The translations under genes were made by a program, and so were the position numbers. DNA of 38,773 nucleotides from positions 1 through 38,773 of the forward strand of contig JAAELT010000377.1 of assembly GCA_024226315.1 (NCBI GenBank). The letters run 5' to 3'. The notes beneath the pieces were generated by a model. It ran no database searches, was not told where the DNA came from, and worked only from the letters and a program-made list of their open reading frames with translations. The DNA is from a bacterium. Its GTDB lineage: Bacteria > Acidobacteriota > Thermoanaerobaculia > Multivoradales > J023. Positions 26,060 through 34,459 of this stretch are shown here, piece by piece. Position 1 is the first letter of the stretch; every line of letters begins with the position of its first letter.

Positions 26060-27653
26060 ATGTTCATCGACCGATTCGAAAAGGCGCTCGAGCTCGCCAA
26101 GGCTCCGACGCTGGAGCGTATTCGCGCGGAGGCCGCTCGGATGCCGCACCGCCTGGCGAAGCTCCTCACCTACGTCGCGGACAACCTCTGCGACCCGGCC
26201 CTGAACGCCACCAGCGCGCGGCGGGTCACCGGCGTCGGCCACTCGCTATCGGCCGAGTTCCGCGCCCACACCGACACGACGCTGCGGGTCTACATCGAGA
26301 CGGGCCGCCTCGAGATCGCGGACCGCATGCTGTGCCGCACCGACTTCGAGGTCGGCAGGATCAGCCTGGCGGTGGGATACGCGGTGTACGAGACCTTCCT
26401 GCGCGCCTACGAACACTGGACCGGGGAGCGGCCGACCGAGGCCCGGGGCGAGGTGCCGGGGCTGGACATCGAATACGCCATGTGGCGGCGGGTGTGCCGC
26501 GGCAGGCTCGATCCGGAGGAGGCGCGGGAGCTCCTGGCGGCTTTCCGGCGGCTCTACCCGGAGGCGGACAAGCCGCGCGAGAGCACCGAGGGCGCCGTGG
26601 CGGGAGATCCGCGCCCAGCCGCCCGAGGCGCAGCGGCGTCGGGTGCGCCGGTACCTGTTCCGCTCGCCGGCGCTCTTCGACCTGCTGCGCCGTCGCTCGC
26701 GCGAGGAGGGGCGCAAGGAGCGCGAACGCGGGGTGACGATCGCCGAGCTGGCGCTGGTGAGCCTGGAAGACGGCGAGGAGGTCTTCGGCGAGCGTATTCA
26801 CGACCTGCGCGCCCTGGGCTGGGCCTGGCTGGGCAACGCGCGCCGGTTGGCCCTCGATTTCCCGGCGGCGAACGCGGCGTTCGACAAGGCCGACGCCCAC
26901 TGGGGCCAGCCGCGGGAGCGCCCGGACGAAGGGGTGTCGGCGGAGCTCTGTTTCTTGAAGGGGACCCTGCGGCTCACCCAGCGCCGCTACGGCGAGGCGC
27001 AGCGCCTGCTCGAGCGCGCCCGCGGCCAGTTTCGACGTTTGGGCGACCCCGAGGGCGAGGCCCGAGCCCTGGTGCAGCATGCCGCGATGCATGTTTATCA
27101 GGGCAGTCCTGAGCCGGCAGTCGGCGTGCTCGAAGAAGCTGCGAGCCTGGCCGAGGGTCAGGGCGAGCCCTATCTCTCTTTCGGCATCCACACGAACCTG
27201 GCCCATGCGCAGGCGAAGGCAGGACGACATTGCGAGGCCACCGAGTCTCTCGACCGAGCGCGAGGTTTCTGTTCTCGGCTGGATCACCCGCTCGCCTGGC
27301 TCGAGATTCGGTGGGTGGCAGGTTATATCCAGGAGGGCAGAGGCGACCTGCGGGCGGCGCGGGACTCGTTCGTAGCGGCCCGGATCGGTTTCGCCGAAGC
27401 CGGGGAGCTGTGCTTCGCCGCACTGCTCCGTCTGGAGCTGGCGATCCTCGCAGCCCGGCAAGACGACTGGGGCGAGGTAACGGTCGCCGCCGCCGAGGCC
27501 GCACCCATCCTGCGCAACTTGAGTCTTTATCCGGAGACGCTGGCGGCAGTCTCTCTGCTCTCCGAGGCCCTCCGGGCGGGCGAGGTTTCGGCATCGCTGC
27601 TGCGCGAGGTACGGGAGCGCGTACTGGGAGACCCGCTGTTGCGCCTACAGTAA
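26060..27653 (+). pseudogene. AraC-type HTH + TPR regulator, reading frame broken by a +1 shift
   Basis: The ATG at 26060 has GGGAGG about 5 nt upstream. The first frame encodes an AraC-type DNA-binding region (about residues 55-130: IETGRLEIADRMLCRTDF, then VGYAVYETFLRAYEHWTGE). Protein-like sequence stops near 26590 (RLYPEADKPRESTEGA) and resumes in the +1 frame as WREIRAQPPEAQRRRVRRYL, continuing as a TPR-like helical protein to 27653. Skipping a single base near 26596-26600 restores one protein of about 530 residues. An HTH joined to TPRs suggests a regulator that senses a ligand or peptide. The break may be a sequencing error, a true mutation or programmed; I cannot tell. Confidence 0.7.
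26643..27653 (+). CDS. TPR-repeat half of the regulator as a separate open frame
   Basis: If translated alone from GTG 26643 this gives 336 residues. It contains a conserved-looking start region (FRSPALFDLLRRRSREEGRK) followed by helical pairs typical of TPR units, for example AELCFLKGTLRLTQRRYGEAQRLL split over two helices, GVLEEAASLAEGQGEPYLS and LAHAQAKAGRHCEATESLD. No good ribosome site precedes 26643, which favours it being the downstream part of the HTH gene. After the stop, GGCGCGG (27654-27660) can pair with CCGCGCC (27679-27685) as a weak hairpin. Confidence 0.6.
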   Translation: MRRYLFRSPALFDLLRRRSREEGRKERERGVTIAELALVSLEDGEEVFGERIHDLRALGWAWLGNARRLALDFPAANAAFDKADAHWGQPRERPDEGVSAELCFLKGTLRLTQRRYGEAQRLLERARGQFRRLGDPEGEARALVQHAAMHVYQGSPEPAVGVLEEAASLAEGQGEPYLSFGIHTNLAHAQAKAGRHCEATESLDRARGFCSRLDHPLAWLEIRWVAGYIQEGRGDLRAARDSFVAARIGFAEAGELCFAALLRLELAILAARQDDWGEVTVAAAEAAPILRNLSLYPETLAAVSLLSEALRAGEVSASLLREVRERVLGDPLLRLQ

Positions 27654-27700
27654 GGCGCGGACCGGTGCGATCCCCGGCCCGCGCCAGCCGTGTGGCCTGG

Positions 27701-27760
27701 TCAGCCCGCGGGATCGACGAACGGCTTCACGCCGCAGCGGATCGCTGTCTGGAGCTTCAT
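27701..27760 (-). CDS. Putative 19-residue micro-ORF with strong ribosome site
   Basis: The minus-strand ATG at 27760 has AAAGGAGGAGGAC immediately upstream, one of the best Shine-Dalgarno sequences in the window. It encodes MKLQTAIRCGVKPFVDPAG and stops at 27701. One Cys, no signal peptide. It converges on the HTH-TPR gene and lies downstream of two TCGTCACC-bearing direct repeats and a candidate promoter. It may be a regulatory or modified peptide, or the start of a leader; the family is not recognised. Confidence 0.45.
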   Translation of the reverse strand: MKLQTAIRCGVKPFVDPAG

Positions 27761-27839
27761 GTCCTCCTCCTTTCGCTGAGGCACGCGAGTGCCGGTGGAC
27801 GATCGGATCCCCGCCGGCGCGGCGGAGGTCCCCGGGACG

Positions 27840-27868
27840 ACGTTACGCCGCCGCGGCTGAATTGTCAG
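27840..27868 (-). promoter_or_regulatory. Candidate promoter of the 19-residue micro-ORF
   Basis: Minus-strand CTGACA (27863-27868) and TAACGT (27840-27845) are 17 bp apart. The -35 is 5 of 6, the -10 weak. A GGTGACGA element (27874-27881) lies just upstream of the -35, where an activator would sit. Leader length would be about 70 nt. Confidence 0.4.
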
Positions 27869-27987
27869 TCGTTTCGTCACCTCGCCGCGGCGTTTTCGCG
27901 GCCGAGACAGCACCCGCGCGACTTCGAAATGTGCATAGGGAGCAGCAACGACCCCGCCGCGGCTGAATTCCTCAGTGTTTCGTCACC
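27850..27987. repeat. Pair of 32-bp direct repeats carrying the TCGTCACC core
   Basis: Copies at 27850-27881 and 27956-27987 both start GCCGCGGCTGAATT and end TCAGT-(C)-GTTTCGTCACC, differing by one indel and one or two bases. Their ends share eight of nine bases with the ATCGTCACC array upstream of the HTH-TPR gene. Within each, CTGA and TCAG form a small inverted pair. The remaining intergenic sequence from 27654 to 28500 holds only the features listed separately. Confidence 0.75.
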
Positions 27988-28094
27988 CCGGCCGGAACAC
28001 CCTTCCCACTCGGGCGTCATCCGCGCCGTCCCGGAGCGTGCGAGGCTCGGCTCCGCCGCGGGCACGAGGATCAAGGACGCGAGGAGGAGCGAAG

Positions 28095-28232
28095 ATGGCA
28101 GCGAAGAACGCCCGGGAGCCGGCCGCCGACGGGCCGGCGACGTCACGCCCGGCCGGGGATGACGGCCCGGTCTACAGCATCCGCTTCTCGAACGGCCCGG
28201 AGAGGTCCATGAAAACACCCCAGACTCACTGA
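28095..28232 (+). CDS. Putative 45-residue micro-protein
   Basis: The ATG at 28095 follows GAGGAGGAGCGAAG, a strong purine-rich ribosome site. The product has a disordered, Ala/Pro-rich N-terminal half and a more conserved-looking C-terminal half (GPVYSIRFSNGPERSMK) ending TPQTH. No signal peptide or membrane segment. It lies between the regulator locus and the kinase gene. Translation is supported only by the ribosome site and composition. Confidence 0.45.
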   Translation: MAAKNAREPAADGPATSRPAGDDGPVYSIRFSNGPERSMKTPQTH

Positions 28233-28302
28233 GCGAGACTTCGAGCTTCGACGCCAGCCCGCCCCGGAGAGATTCTCCTCGAAAAGTCGAGATTCTCCTG
28301 AG

Positions 28303-28338
28303 CCAGGAGCTCCTCCGATGATTCGGAGGAGCTCTTGG
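28303..28338. terminator. 16-bp stem hairpin, probable terminator
   Basis: Arms 28303-28318 and 28323-28338 pair over 16 positions (one G-T) around a TGAT loop. No T-tract follows on either strand. Just upstream, GAGATTCTCCT occurs twice (around 28270 and 28290), flanking a small CTCGA/TCGAG stem. It ends the micro-protein transcript or insulates the kinase gene. Confidence 0.6.
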
Positions 28339-28554
28339 CATGACGGGGCTGGTCGAAATGCCGAAACGCCTGAGCATTCGGGCTTCGGAACGCTAGCGGC
28401 GGGGTCCCCGCGCGGGTAGAATCGCTTTCTTCACCGCAGCTGATTCGGACCGACGTCGCCCCGGGGATGACAGATCGGCCACCCGGCCTGCGGTGCGGGA
28501 ATGACGCCTAGAGAGGGGGGTGCGGCGTTCTCGCGCCTGCCCCAGCGACGACGC

Positions 28555-31500
28555 ATGATCTTCAGCCGAGACCACGTCCGCAAGGGCGACGTCGAATACC
28601 AGAAGGGCAATCTGCAGCGGGCAGCCGAGCTGTATCTCAAGGCCAAGCGGCCGCAGCAGGCGGCCGGGGTCTATGCCGAGCTCGGCAAGATCGAGAAGGC
28701 GGTCGAGATCTACGTCGGCGCCGGCCATCCGCGGCTGGCCGCCGAGCTGCTCGACGCCGAGGGCCGCAACAAGGAGGCGATCTCGATGTACGACGAGGCT
28801 GGCGCCTACGTGCAGGCCGCCAAGATCTGTCTCAAACTGCATCAGATGGTGCGCGCCGGTCGTCTGTTCGAGAAGGCGAAGCTCTTTCGCCGCGCCGCGG
28901 AAGCCTTCACCGAGGCCGGTGAGATCGAGCATGCGCTGCGCGCCTGGGAGACCGCCAGCGAGACCCTGCGCGCGCAGCGCGCCGGCACTCGCGACCACGC
29001 TCTGGAGAAGAAGATCCGGGAGCTCGACTCCCATCGCGCCGAGATCCTGTCCAACGTCGGGCGCCATGTCGAGGCGGCGGACTTGATGAAGGAGCACGGC
29101 CAGACGGCGAAAGCCGCGACGCTCTACGAACGCGGAGGCCAGTTCACCCAGGCGGCGGAAGCCTTTCTCGGCGCTGGCCGGGTGACCGCCGCGCTGGCCG
29201 CCATCGAAAAGGCTCCGGAAGCGGAAGACGAGCTGCGCGCCGAGATCTATCTCAACTGCGCCCGGCACGAGGAGGCCGGCGAGATCTTCGAGCGTATGGG
29301 CAAGCTCGACGCCGCGGCCTCGGCCTACGAGGGCGCGGAGGCCTGGGCGAAAGCGGCGGTCCTGTGGGAGAACGCCGAGGCCTACGGCCGCGCCGCGGAG
29401 TTCTTCTCGCGCGTCGAGCGTTTCCAGGACGCCGGCCGCTGCTACGCCATGGCCGACCAGCACGAGAGGGCCGCCGAGGCTTTTGCCAGGGCGGGCAACG
29501 ATCAAAGCGCCGCTGATGCTTTCATGGCGGCCGGTGAGCAGCTGCGCGCCGGCGAGCACTATCTGGAAGCCGGACAGGCGACCGCGGCGAGAGACGCATT
29601 TCAAGCGGTGCGCACCGCCAGCGGCGACTACGGCGCAGCCTCGGTGGGGCTGATTCCGTTGCTGATCGACGAGGGCCTTCTGGAAGCCGCGCGCCAACGT
29701 TTCGAGCGCCTCGGCGGGGAAGCCGCGGCGGGAATCGAGGAGTACGAGCTACGCTACTGCGAGGGACGAATCGAAGAGGCGCGCGGCCACTTTGGGGCGG
29801 CTGAAAAGAGCTACCAACTGGTCCTCGCGCAGCGGCACGATTTCCGCGACGTCGCCGCGCGCCTGGCCGATGTTCGCGGCAAGATCGGCGCCGGCTCCTC
29901 CGGCTTCTTCCACCCCGAGGCCGCGACCATGGAGAGCCCGCGCAAGGATCCTCTGCGGGGTACCGCGCCGGTCGAGCTGGAGCCGCTAGGCACGAGGTCC
30001 GGTGCGCTCACCCGGCAGAGCTCGTCCCAGAAGGCCGCCACCGGGAGCCGCCCCCAGGCCGACGCCACGTCACTACCGTTCGACCTCGGGGACCGGATCG
30101 AACCCTGGTGGAGCGGTGCCGAGTTCTTTCGCGCCGAGGATCTGCGCAAGAAGAAGCCGATCCTACTGGTCTCGTTTCCACTGGCCGAGGTCGCCAGCCG
30201 GGTGGAGCGGTTCCGCCAGGCGATGCGCGAGGTCGCGGCCCTCCGCCACCCCACCATCCTCAAGCTCGACGAGACCATCATGGCCAGCGACAAGGTGTTG
30301 CTGGTCTACGAGGCCTTTACCGGCGAGACCCTGGGCAACCTGCTCACGGTCAAGCGCCTGCCCGCAATCACCAGTCTGAACCTGATCGTGCAACTCGCCG
30401 AGGCCCTCGCCACCGCCCACAAGCTCGGCGTCACCCATCAATGGGTGTCTCCGCGAACCGTTCTGATCGACGAGACCGGGCGCCTCAAGCTGGTGGGCAT
30501 CGGGCTGCGCGACGTACTGGCCGATCGCGACGCCACCAGCCAGGCCTACCTGAGCCCCGAAGTGCGAGAGGAGGGGGTGGTCGGTCCCGCGAGCGACGTC
30601 TACAGCGTCGGGCTCCTGGCGGTGGAGCTGCTCCAGGCCCAGATGCCGGCGGGCTGGGCGGATCGGCCGAAGCCCGATCCGAACGCCGTGGAGTGGCCGG
30701 ACGAGGTGATGGAGAGCGTACCGCGAGCGGCCCGCCATCTGCTGGTGCGCGCCCTGGCCCGCGATCCGCTGATCAGGCCGACCGCCGCCGAGCTGGCAGC
30801 CGCGCTGTCTTCGGCCGGCCTGGTGCCCGGGCAGATGCTCGCCGGCCGCTACGAGATCCTCGGCGAGCTCGGCCGCGGCGGCATGAGCCGAGTCTACCGC
30901 GCCCGCGACCGCGACCTCGACGACGTGGTCGCCATCAAGACGGTGCTCACCCCGGCGCTGGCCCGCGACGAGGACGAGGAGCGGCTGGTGCAGGAGGTCA
31001 AGATCTGCCGCCGGATCTCCCATTCCAACGTCGTGCGAGTGCACGACTTCGGACGTTTCCCCGGCGGTATCTTCGTCACCATGGAGCTGCTCGAGGGCCC
31101 TGGGCTCGACGCGGTCATCCGCGAGGAGGCACCCCTCGAAGTCGGTCGTGTGAGGACGCTGCTCCGCGAGATCTCGGCGGCCCTGGCCGAGGCCCATCGG
31201 CTCGAGATCATCCACCGCGATCTGAAGCCCTCGAACGTCATTCTGGTGGACGGCCGCGTCAAGGTCCTGGACTTCGGCATCGCGCGCATGGGCGACAGCG
31301 CGGCCACCTCGCACCTGACCCGCACCGGCGAGGTGGTCGGCTCGCCGATGTTCATGGCCCCGGAACAGATCCAGGGGCAACCGCTGGCAGGCACCAGCGA
31401 CCTCTACGCCCTCGGCGTCATCGCCTACACCCTGCTGGCCGGCCGCGAGCCGTTCATCGCCGACACCACCACCGCGGTGGTGCTCAAACACCTGCACGAG

Positions 31501-31638
31501 CCGCCGCCCGACATCCGCGAGCTGCGGCCGGAGCTGGATGATGGGTGGGTCGTCCTGCTCGACAAGCTGCTCGCCAAGAAACCGAAGGACCGCTACCAGA
31601 GCGCCGAGGAGCTGACCGAGGCACTGGAGGGATTGTGA
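28555..31638 (+). CDS. TPR - pseudokinase - Ser/Thr kinase fusion protein
   Basis: About 1027 residues from the ATG at 28555; another ATG at 28501 is in frame but adds a non-conserved leader, and neither has a good ribosome site. Residues 1-450 are helical repeats of TPR type (YQKGNLQRAAELYLKAKRPQ, and many AAEAF-AG units). A first kinase-like domain (about 520-760) lacks every catalytic residue: HRDLKPSN reads HQWVSPRT and DFG reads GIG. The second domain (about 763-1027) is a complete PknB-type kinase with GELGRGGMSRVY, AIK, HRDLKPSN and DFG. No transmembrane segment, so it is cytoplasmic. It is followed 1 bp later by the HtrA-like gene. Confidence 0.88.
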   Translation: MIFSRDHVRKGDVEYQKGNLQRAAELYLKAKRPQQAAGVYAELGKIEKAVEIYVGAGHPRLAAELLDAEGRNKEAISMYDEAGAYVQAAKICLKLHQMVRAGRLFEKAKLFRRAAEAFTEAGEIEHALRAWETASETLRAQRAGTRDHALEKKIRELDSHRAEILSNVGRHVEAADLMKEHGQTAKAATLYERGGQFTQAAEAFLGAGRVTAALAAIEKAPEAEDELRAEIYLNCARHEEAGEIFERMGKLDAAASAYEGAEAWAKAAVLWENAEAYGRAAEFFSRVERFQDAGRCYAMADQHERAAEAFARAGNDQSAADAFMAAGEQLRAGEHYLEAGQATAARDAFQAVRTASGDYGAASVGLIPLLIDEGLLEAARQRFERLGGEAAAGIEEYELRYCEGRIEEARGHFGAAEKSYQLVLAQRHDFRDVAARLADVRGKIGAGSSGFFHPEAATMESPRKDPLRGTAPVELEPLGTRSGALTRQSSSQKAATGSRPQADATSLPFDLGDRIEPWWSGAEFFRAEDLRKKKPILLVSFPLAEVASRVERFRQAMREVAALRHPTILKLDETIMASDKVLLVYEAFTGETLGNLLTVKRLPAITSLNLIVQLAEALATAHKLGVTHQWVSPRTVLIDETGRLKLVGIGLRDVLADRDATSQAYLSPEVREEGVVGPASDVYSVGLLAVELLQAQMPAGWADRPKPDPNAVEWPDEVMESVPRAARHLLVRALARDPLIRPTAAELAAALSSAGLVPGQMLAGRYEILGELGRGGMSRVYRARDRDLDDVVAIKTVLTPALARDEDEERLVQEVKICRRISHSNVVRVHDFGRFPGGIFVTMELLEGPGLDAVIREEAPLEVGRVRTLLREISAALAEAHRLEIIHRDLKPSNVILVDGRVKVLDFGIARMGDSAATSHLTRTGEVVGSPMFMAPEQIQGQPLAGTSDLYALGVIAYTLLAGREPFIADTTTAVVLKHLHEPPPDIRELRPELDDGWVVLLDKLLAKKPKDRYQSAEELTEALEGL

Positions 31639-31639
31639 C

Positions 31640-32773
31640 ATGCGCCTGAAATCCCTGCTTCTGGCTCTGATCTGCGTCTTCGGACTGGGTGGCCTCACCG
31701 GCTACCTGCTGTCGCGTACCGGCGGCGGCTCGCTCGAGGCCGATCCCGGACCCGTCGCACCGGCGGTGCTGGCAGCGGCCGCCGTCGCCACCAGTCCGGC
31801 CGACGTCTCGCTGGCACCACAGGAAGAGCGCGATATCTCGGTCTTCCGCAACACCAGCCCTTCGGTGGCGTTCATCTCCAATATCGGCCTGCGCCGTGAT
31901 TTCTACTCGCTCAACATCTTCGAGATCCCACAAGGCACGGGCAGCGGTTTCGTTTGGGACGACGAGGGTCACATCGTGACCAACTTCCACGTCATTCAGG
32001 ACGGAGTCCGGTTCAAGGTCGCCCTCGGCGACGAGGAGTTCGACGCCGAGCGGGTGGGCATCGCTCCGCGTAAGGACCTGGCCGTGCTCAAGATCTCCGC
32101 GCCGCGCAGCGCGCTCGAGCCGATCCCGATCGGCTCGTCCGCGGACCTGATGGTGGGCCAGCGGGTGCTGGCGATCGGTAATCCCTTCGGCCTCGACCAG
32201 AGCCTGACCACCGGCATCGTCTCGGCCCTCGGTCGCGAGCTCGACTCGCCGGGGGGTATTCCCATCCGCGGCGTCATCCAGACCGACGCGGCAATCAATC
32301 CCGGCAATTCGGGCGGGCCGCTGCTCGACTCCGCCGGACGGCTGATCGGCGTCAACACCGCGATCTTCAGCCCCAGCGGGGCGTCGGCCGGAATCGGCTT
32401 CGCGGTACCCGTGGATACGGTGCGCAAGCTGGTGCCGCAGCTCATCGAGCACGGCAAACCGGTACAACCCGGCATCGGTGTCTCGTTGGTGGAAGACCGC
32501 ATCGCCAGACGCTTCGGCGTACGTGGGATCATCGTGCGCCAGGTGACGCGTGGCTCGCCGGCCGACCGGGCGGGCATCGTCGGCGCGCAGCAGAGCCGCC
32601 GCGGCGTGGTGCTCGGCGACGTCATCGTCGCCATTGACGGCCAGCCCGTCGAGAAGCTCGAGGATCTGGTGCTGGCGTTCGAGGACATCGGCGTCGGAGG
32701 TGTCGCACGCCTGACGCTGGAGCGGTCACGCCGCCAACGGGCGGTGGAAGTCACCCTGGTGGCGCTCGACTGA
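31640..32773 (+). CDS. HtrA/DegP-like periplasmic serine protease with PDZ domain
   Basis: A 377-residue protein. An N-terminal hydrophobic segment (LLLALICVFGLGGLTGYLL) acts as a signal anchor. The trypsin-like domain has the triad His in VTNFHVI, Asp in RKDLAVLKI and Ser in NPGNSGGPLL, followed by one PDZ domain (about 270-377: GIIVRQVTRGSPADRAGI, VLGDVIVAIDG). All are intact. One PDZ and a membrane anchor resemble DegS or HhoA more than DegP. It starts 1 bp after the kinase stop, so the two are probably co-transcribed and may both respond to envelope stress; the link is inferred. Confidence 0.9.
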   Translation: MRLKSLLLALICVFGLGGLTGYLLSRTGGGSLEADPGPVAPAVLAAAAVATSPADVSLAPQEERDISVFRNTSPSVAFISNIGLRRDFYSLNIFEIPQGTGSGFVWDDEGHIVTNFHVIQDGVRFKVALGDEEFDAERVGIAPRKDLAVLKISAPRSALEPIPIGSSADLMVGQRVLAIGNPFGLDQSLTTGIVSALGRELDSPGGIPIRGVIQTDAAINPGNSGGPLLDSAGRLIGVNTAIFSPSGASAGIGFAVPVDTVRKLVPQLIEHGKPVQPGIGVSLVEDRIARRFGVRGIIVRQVTRGSPADRAGIVGAQQSRRGVVLGDVIVAIDGQPVEKLEDLVLAFEDIGVGGVARLTLERSRRQRAVEVTLVALD

Positions 32774-32779
32774 TCGTCG

Positions 32780-34459
32780 ATGGCACACGCTCGGACAACG
32801 GCTGCCGGAGTATCGCTGGAGGACCTCGCCCAGGTCACCCTGGAGTCGATCGGCGACGGCGTGATCCGCACCGATTCGGCGGGGCGCGTGGACTACATGA
32901 ACCCGGTGGCCGAGCGACTCACCGGCTGGAGCCTCGAGGAAGCGATGGAGCGCGACGTCACCGAGGCCTACCAGGTGGTTCACGAGTCGACTCGGCGACC
33001 ACGGCGCAATCCAATCGAGCTCTGCCTGATGGAAAAGCGCACGATCGTCATGCCCGGACTCTTCATGCTCAAGAGCCGGCATGGCGATGAGTACATCATC
33101 CGCGATTCGGTGGCCCCGATCCCGGGCCCGGAAGGCCAGATCGTCGGCGCGGTGGTGGTGTTCCGAGACCTCACCCGGATCCGCGGCCTCGAGCAGCGCA
33201 TGGTCTATCTCGAGAGCCACGACACCCTGACCGGGATGCTCAACCGCCAGGAGCTCGAGATCTACCTCGAAGCGGCGCTCGAAAGCGCCCGCGATCAAGG
33301 ACTCGAGCACACGCTGGTCTACCTGGATCTGTGGGAATTCAAGCTGATCAACGATTGCTACGGCCACGTGGCCGGCGACGAGCTCCTGCGCCAGGTGGCC
33401 GAACGGCTGAAGGCGAAGATCGATCAGCGTGGCCTCCTTGGCCGCGTCGGCGGGGACGACTTCACCTGCCTGCTGGAGAACTGCTCGGCGCTCGAAGCAC
33501 GCGCCGTGGTGCGCGGCCTGCAGCGCGCGTTTCGTGAGTTCCGCTTCAACTGGGGCGGCCAACACTTCGAGATCGGTCTCAACGTCGGCTTGGCGGCGAT
33601 CAATGCCTCGACCGAAAGCATGGCGCAGATCCTGAAGGCCGCCAACGCCGCCTGCTACCTGGCGCGTCAGGGCGGGCGCAACCGGATCCACACCTACGTC
33701 ACTGACGACGCGGTGGTGGCCGAGCGCCACGGCCGGTTGCACTGGGTGCAGCGCATTCGCACCTCGGTGGCCGAAGACCGTTTATGCCTCTATCAGCAGG
33801 AGATTCGCCCGCTCAAGGAGGGCGGCCGGGGTCTGCGCGAAATCCTGGTGCGCATGGTCGACACCACCGGCGCCCACTTGATGCCCGGGGGCTTCATCCC
33901 GATCGCCGAGCATCACGACCTGGCGTCGTCGATCGACCGCTGGGTGATACGGCACAGCCTGAGCCTGCTCGAGCGCGACCACGCGTCCGGGGGCCCGGTG
34001 AGCATCAATCTCTCGGGCCAGTCGCTCGGCGACGAGGGTTTCCTGGAAGACGTTCTCGGCTATCTGGAGACCGCCCGTCCGGATCCGGATCGCGTCTTCT
34101 TCGAGATCACCGAGACCGCCGCGGTCGCCAACCTGGGCCGCGCGCTGCATTTCATCGCCGCGCTCAAGGACATGGGCTGCCGCTTCATCCTCGACGACTT
34201 CGGCAGCGGCCTCAGCTCCTTTGCGTATCTGAAGAACCTGCCGGTCGACATCCTCAAGATCGACGGCGAATTCGTGCGCTCGATGGAGAGCGACCCGATC
34301 CGCCGCGCCATGGTGGCCTCGATCAATCAGATCGCCCAGGTGATGGGCATCGAGACCATCGCCGAATGGGTCGAGACCGAGGCGACCTACGAGATGCTGC
34401 GCGAGCTGGGCGTCGACTACGTGCAAGGCTTCTGGCTACACCGGCCCGAACCCTTCTAG
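32780..34459 (+). CDS. PAS-GGDEF-EAL cyclic-di-GMP signalling protein
   Basis: A 559-residue protein with a PAS domain (about 12-130: SIGDGVIRTDSAGRVDYMN), a GGDEF domain (about 140-300) and an EAL domain (about 305-555). The GGDEF signature reads VGGDDF, so the usual catalytic Glu is Asp, and no RxxD inhibitory site is seen. The EAL domain keeps its metal and substrate residues (EIL in place of EAL, INLS, FEITET, LDDFGSG, LKIDG, ETIAEWVE, VQGFW), so phosphodiesterase activity is likely. No membrane segment. Tail-to-tail overlap of 4 bp with the gene on the opposite strand. Confidence 0.88.
   Translation: MAHARTTAAGVSLEDLAQVTLESIGDGVIRTDSAGRVDYMNPVAERLTGWSLEEAMERDVTEAYQVVHESTRRPRRNPIELCLMEKRTIVMPGLFMLKSRHGDEYIIRDSVAPIPGPEGQIVGAVVVFRDLTRIRGLEQRMVYLESHDTLTGMLNRQELEIYLEAALESARDQGLEHTLVYLDLWEFKLINDCYGHVAGDELLRQVAERLKAKIDQRGLLGRVGGDDFTCLLENCSALEARAVVRGLQRAFREFRFNWGGQHFEIGLNVGLAAINASTESMAQILKAANAACYLARQGGRNRIHTYVTDDAVVAERHGRLHWVQRIRTSVAEDRLCLYQQEIRPLKEGGRGLREILVRMVDTTGAHLMPGGFIPIAEHHDLASSIDRWVIRHSLSLLERDHASGGPVSINLSGQSLGDEGFLEDVLGYLETARPDPDRVFFEITETAAVANLGRALHFIAALKDMGCRFILDDFGSGLSSFAYLKNLPVDILKIDGEFVRSMESDPIRRAMVASINQIAQVMGIETIAEWVETEATYEMLRELGVDYVQGFWLHRPEPF

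Noticed and set aside
26643..27112. The continuation of the HTH frame past the frame break
   Set aside because: After about 26590 this frame becomes Gly/Arg/Ala/Pro-rich and unlike protein, while the +1 frame carries the TPR sequence.
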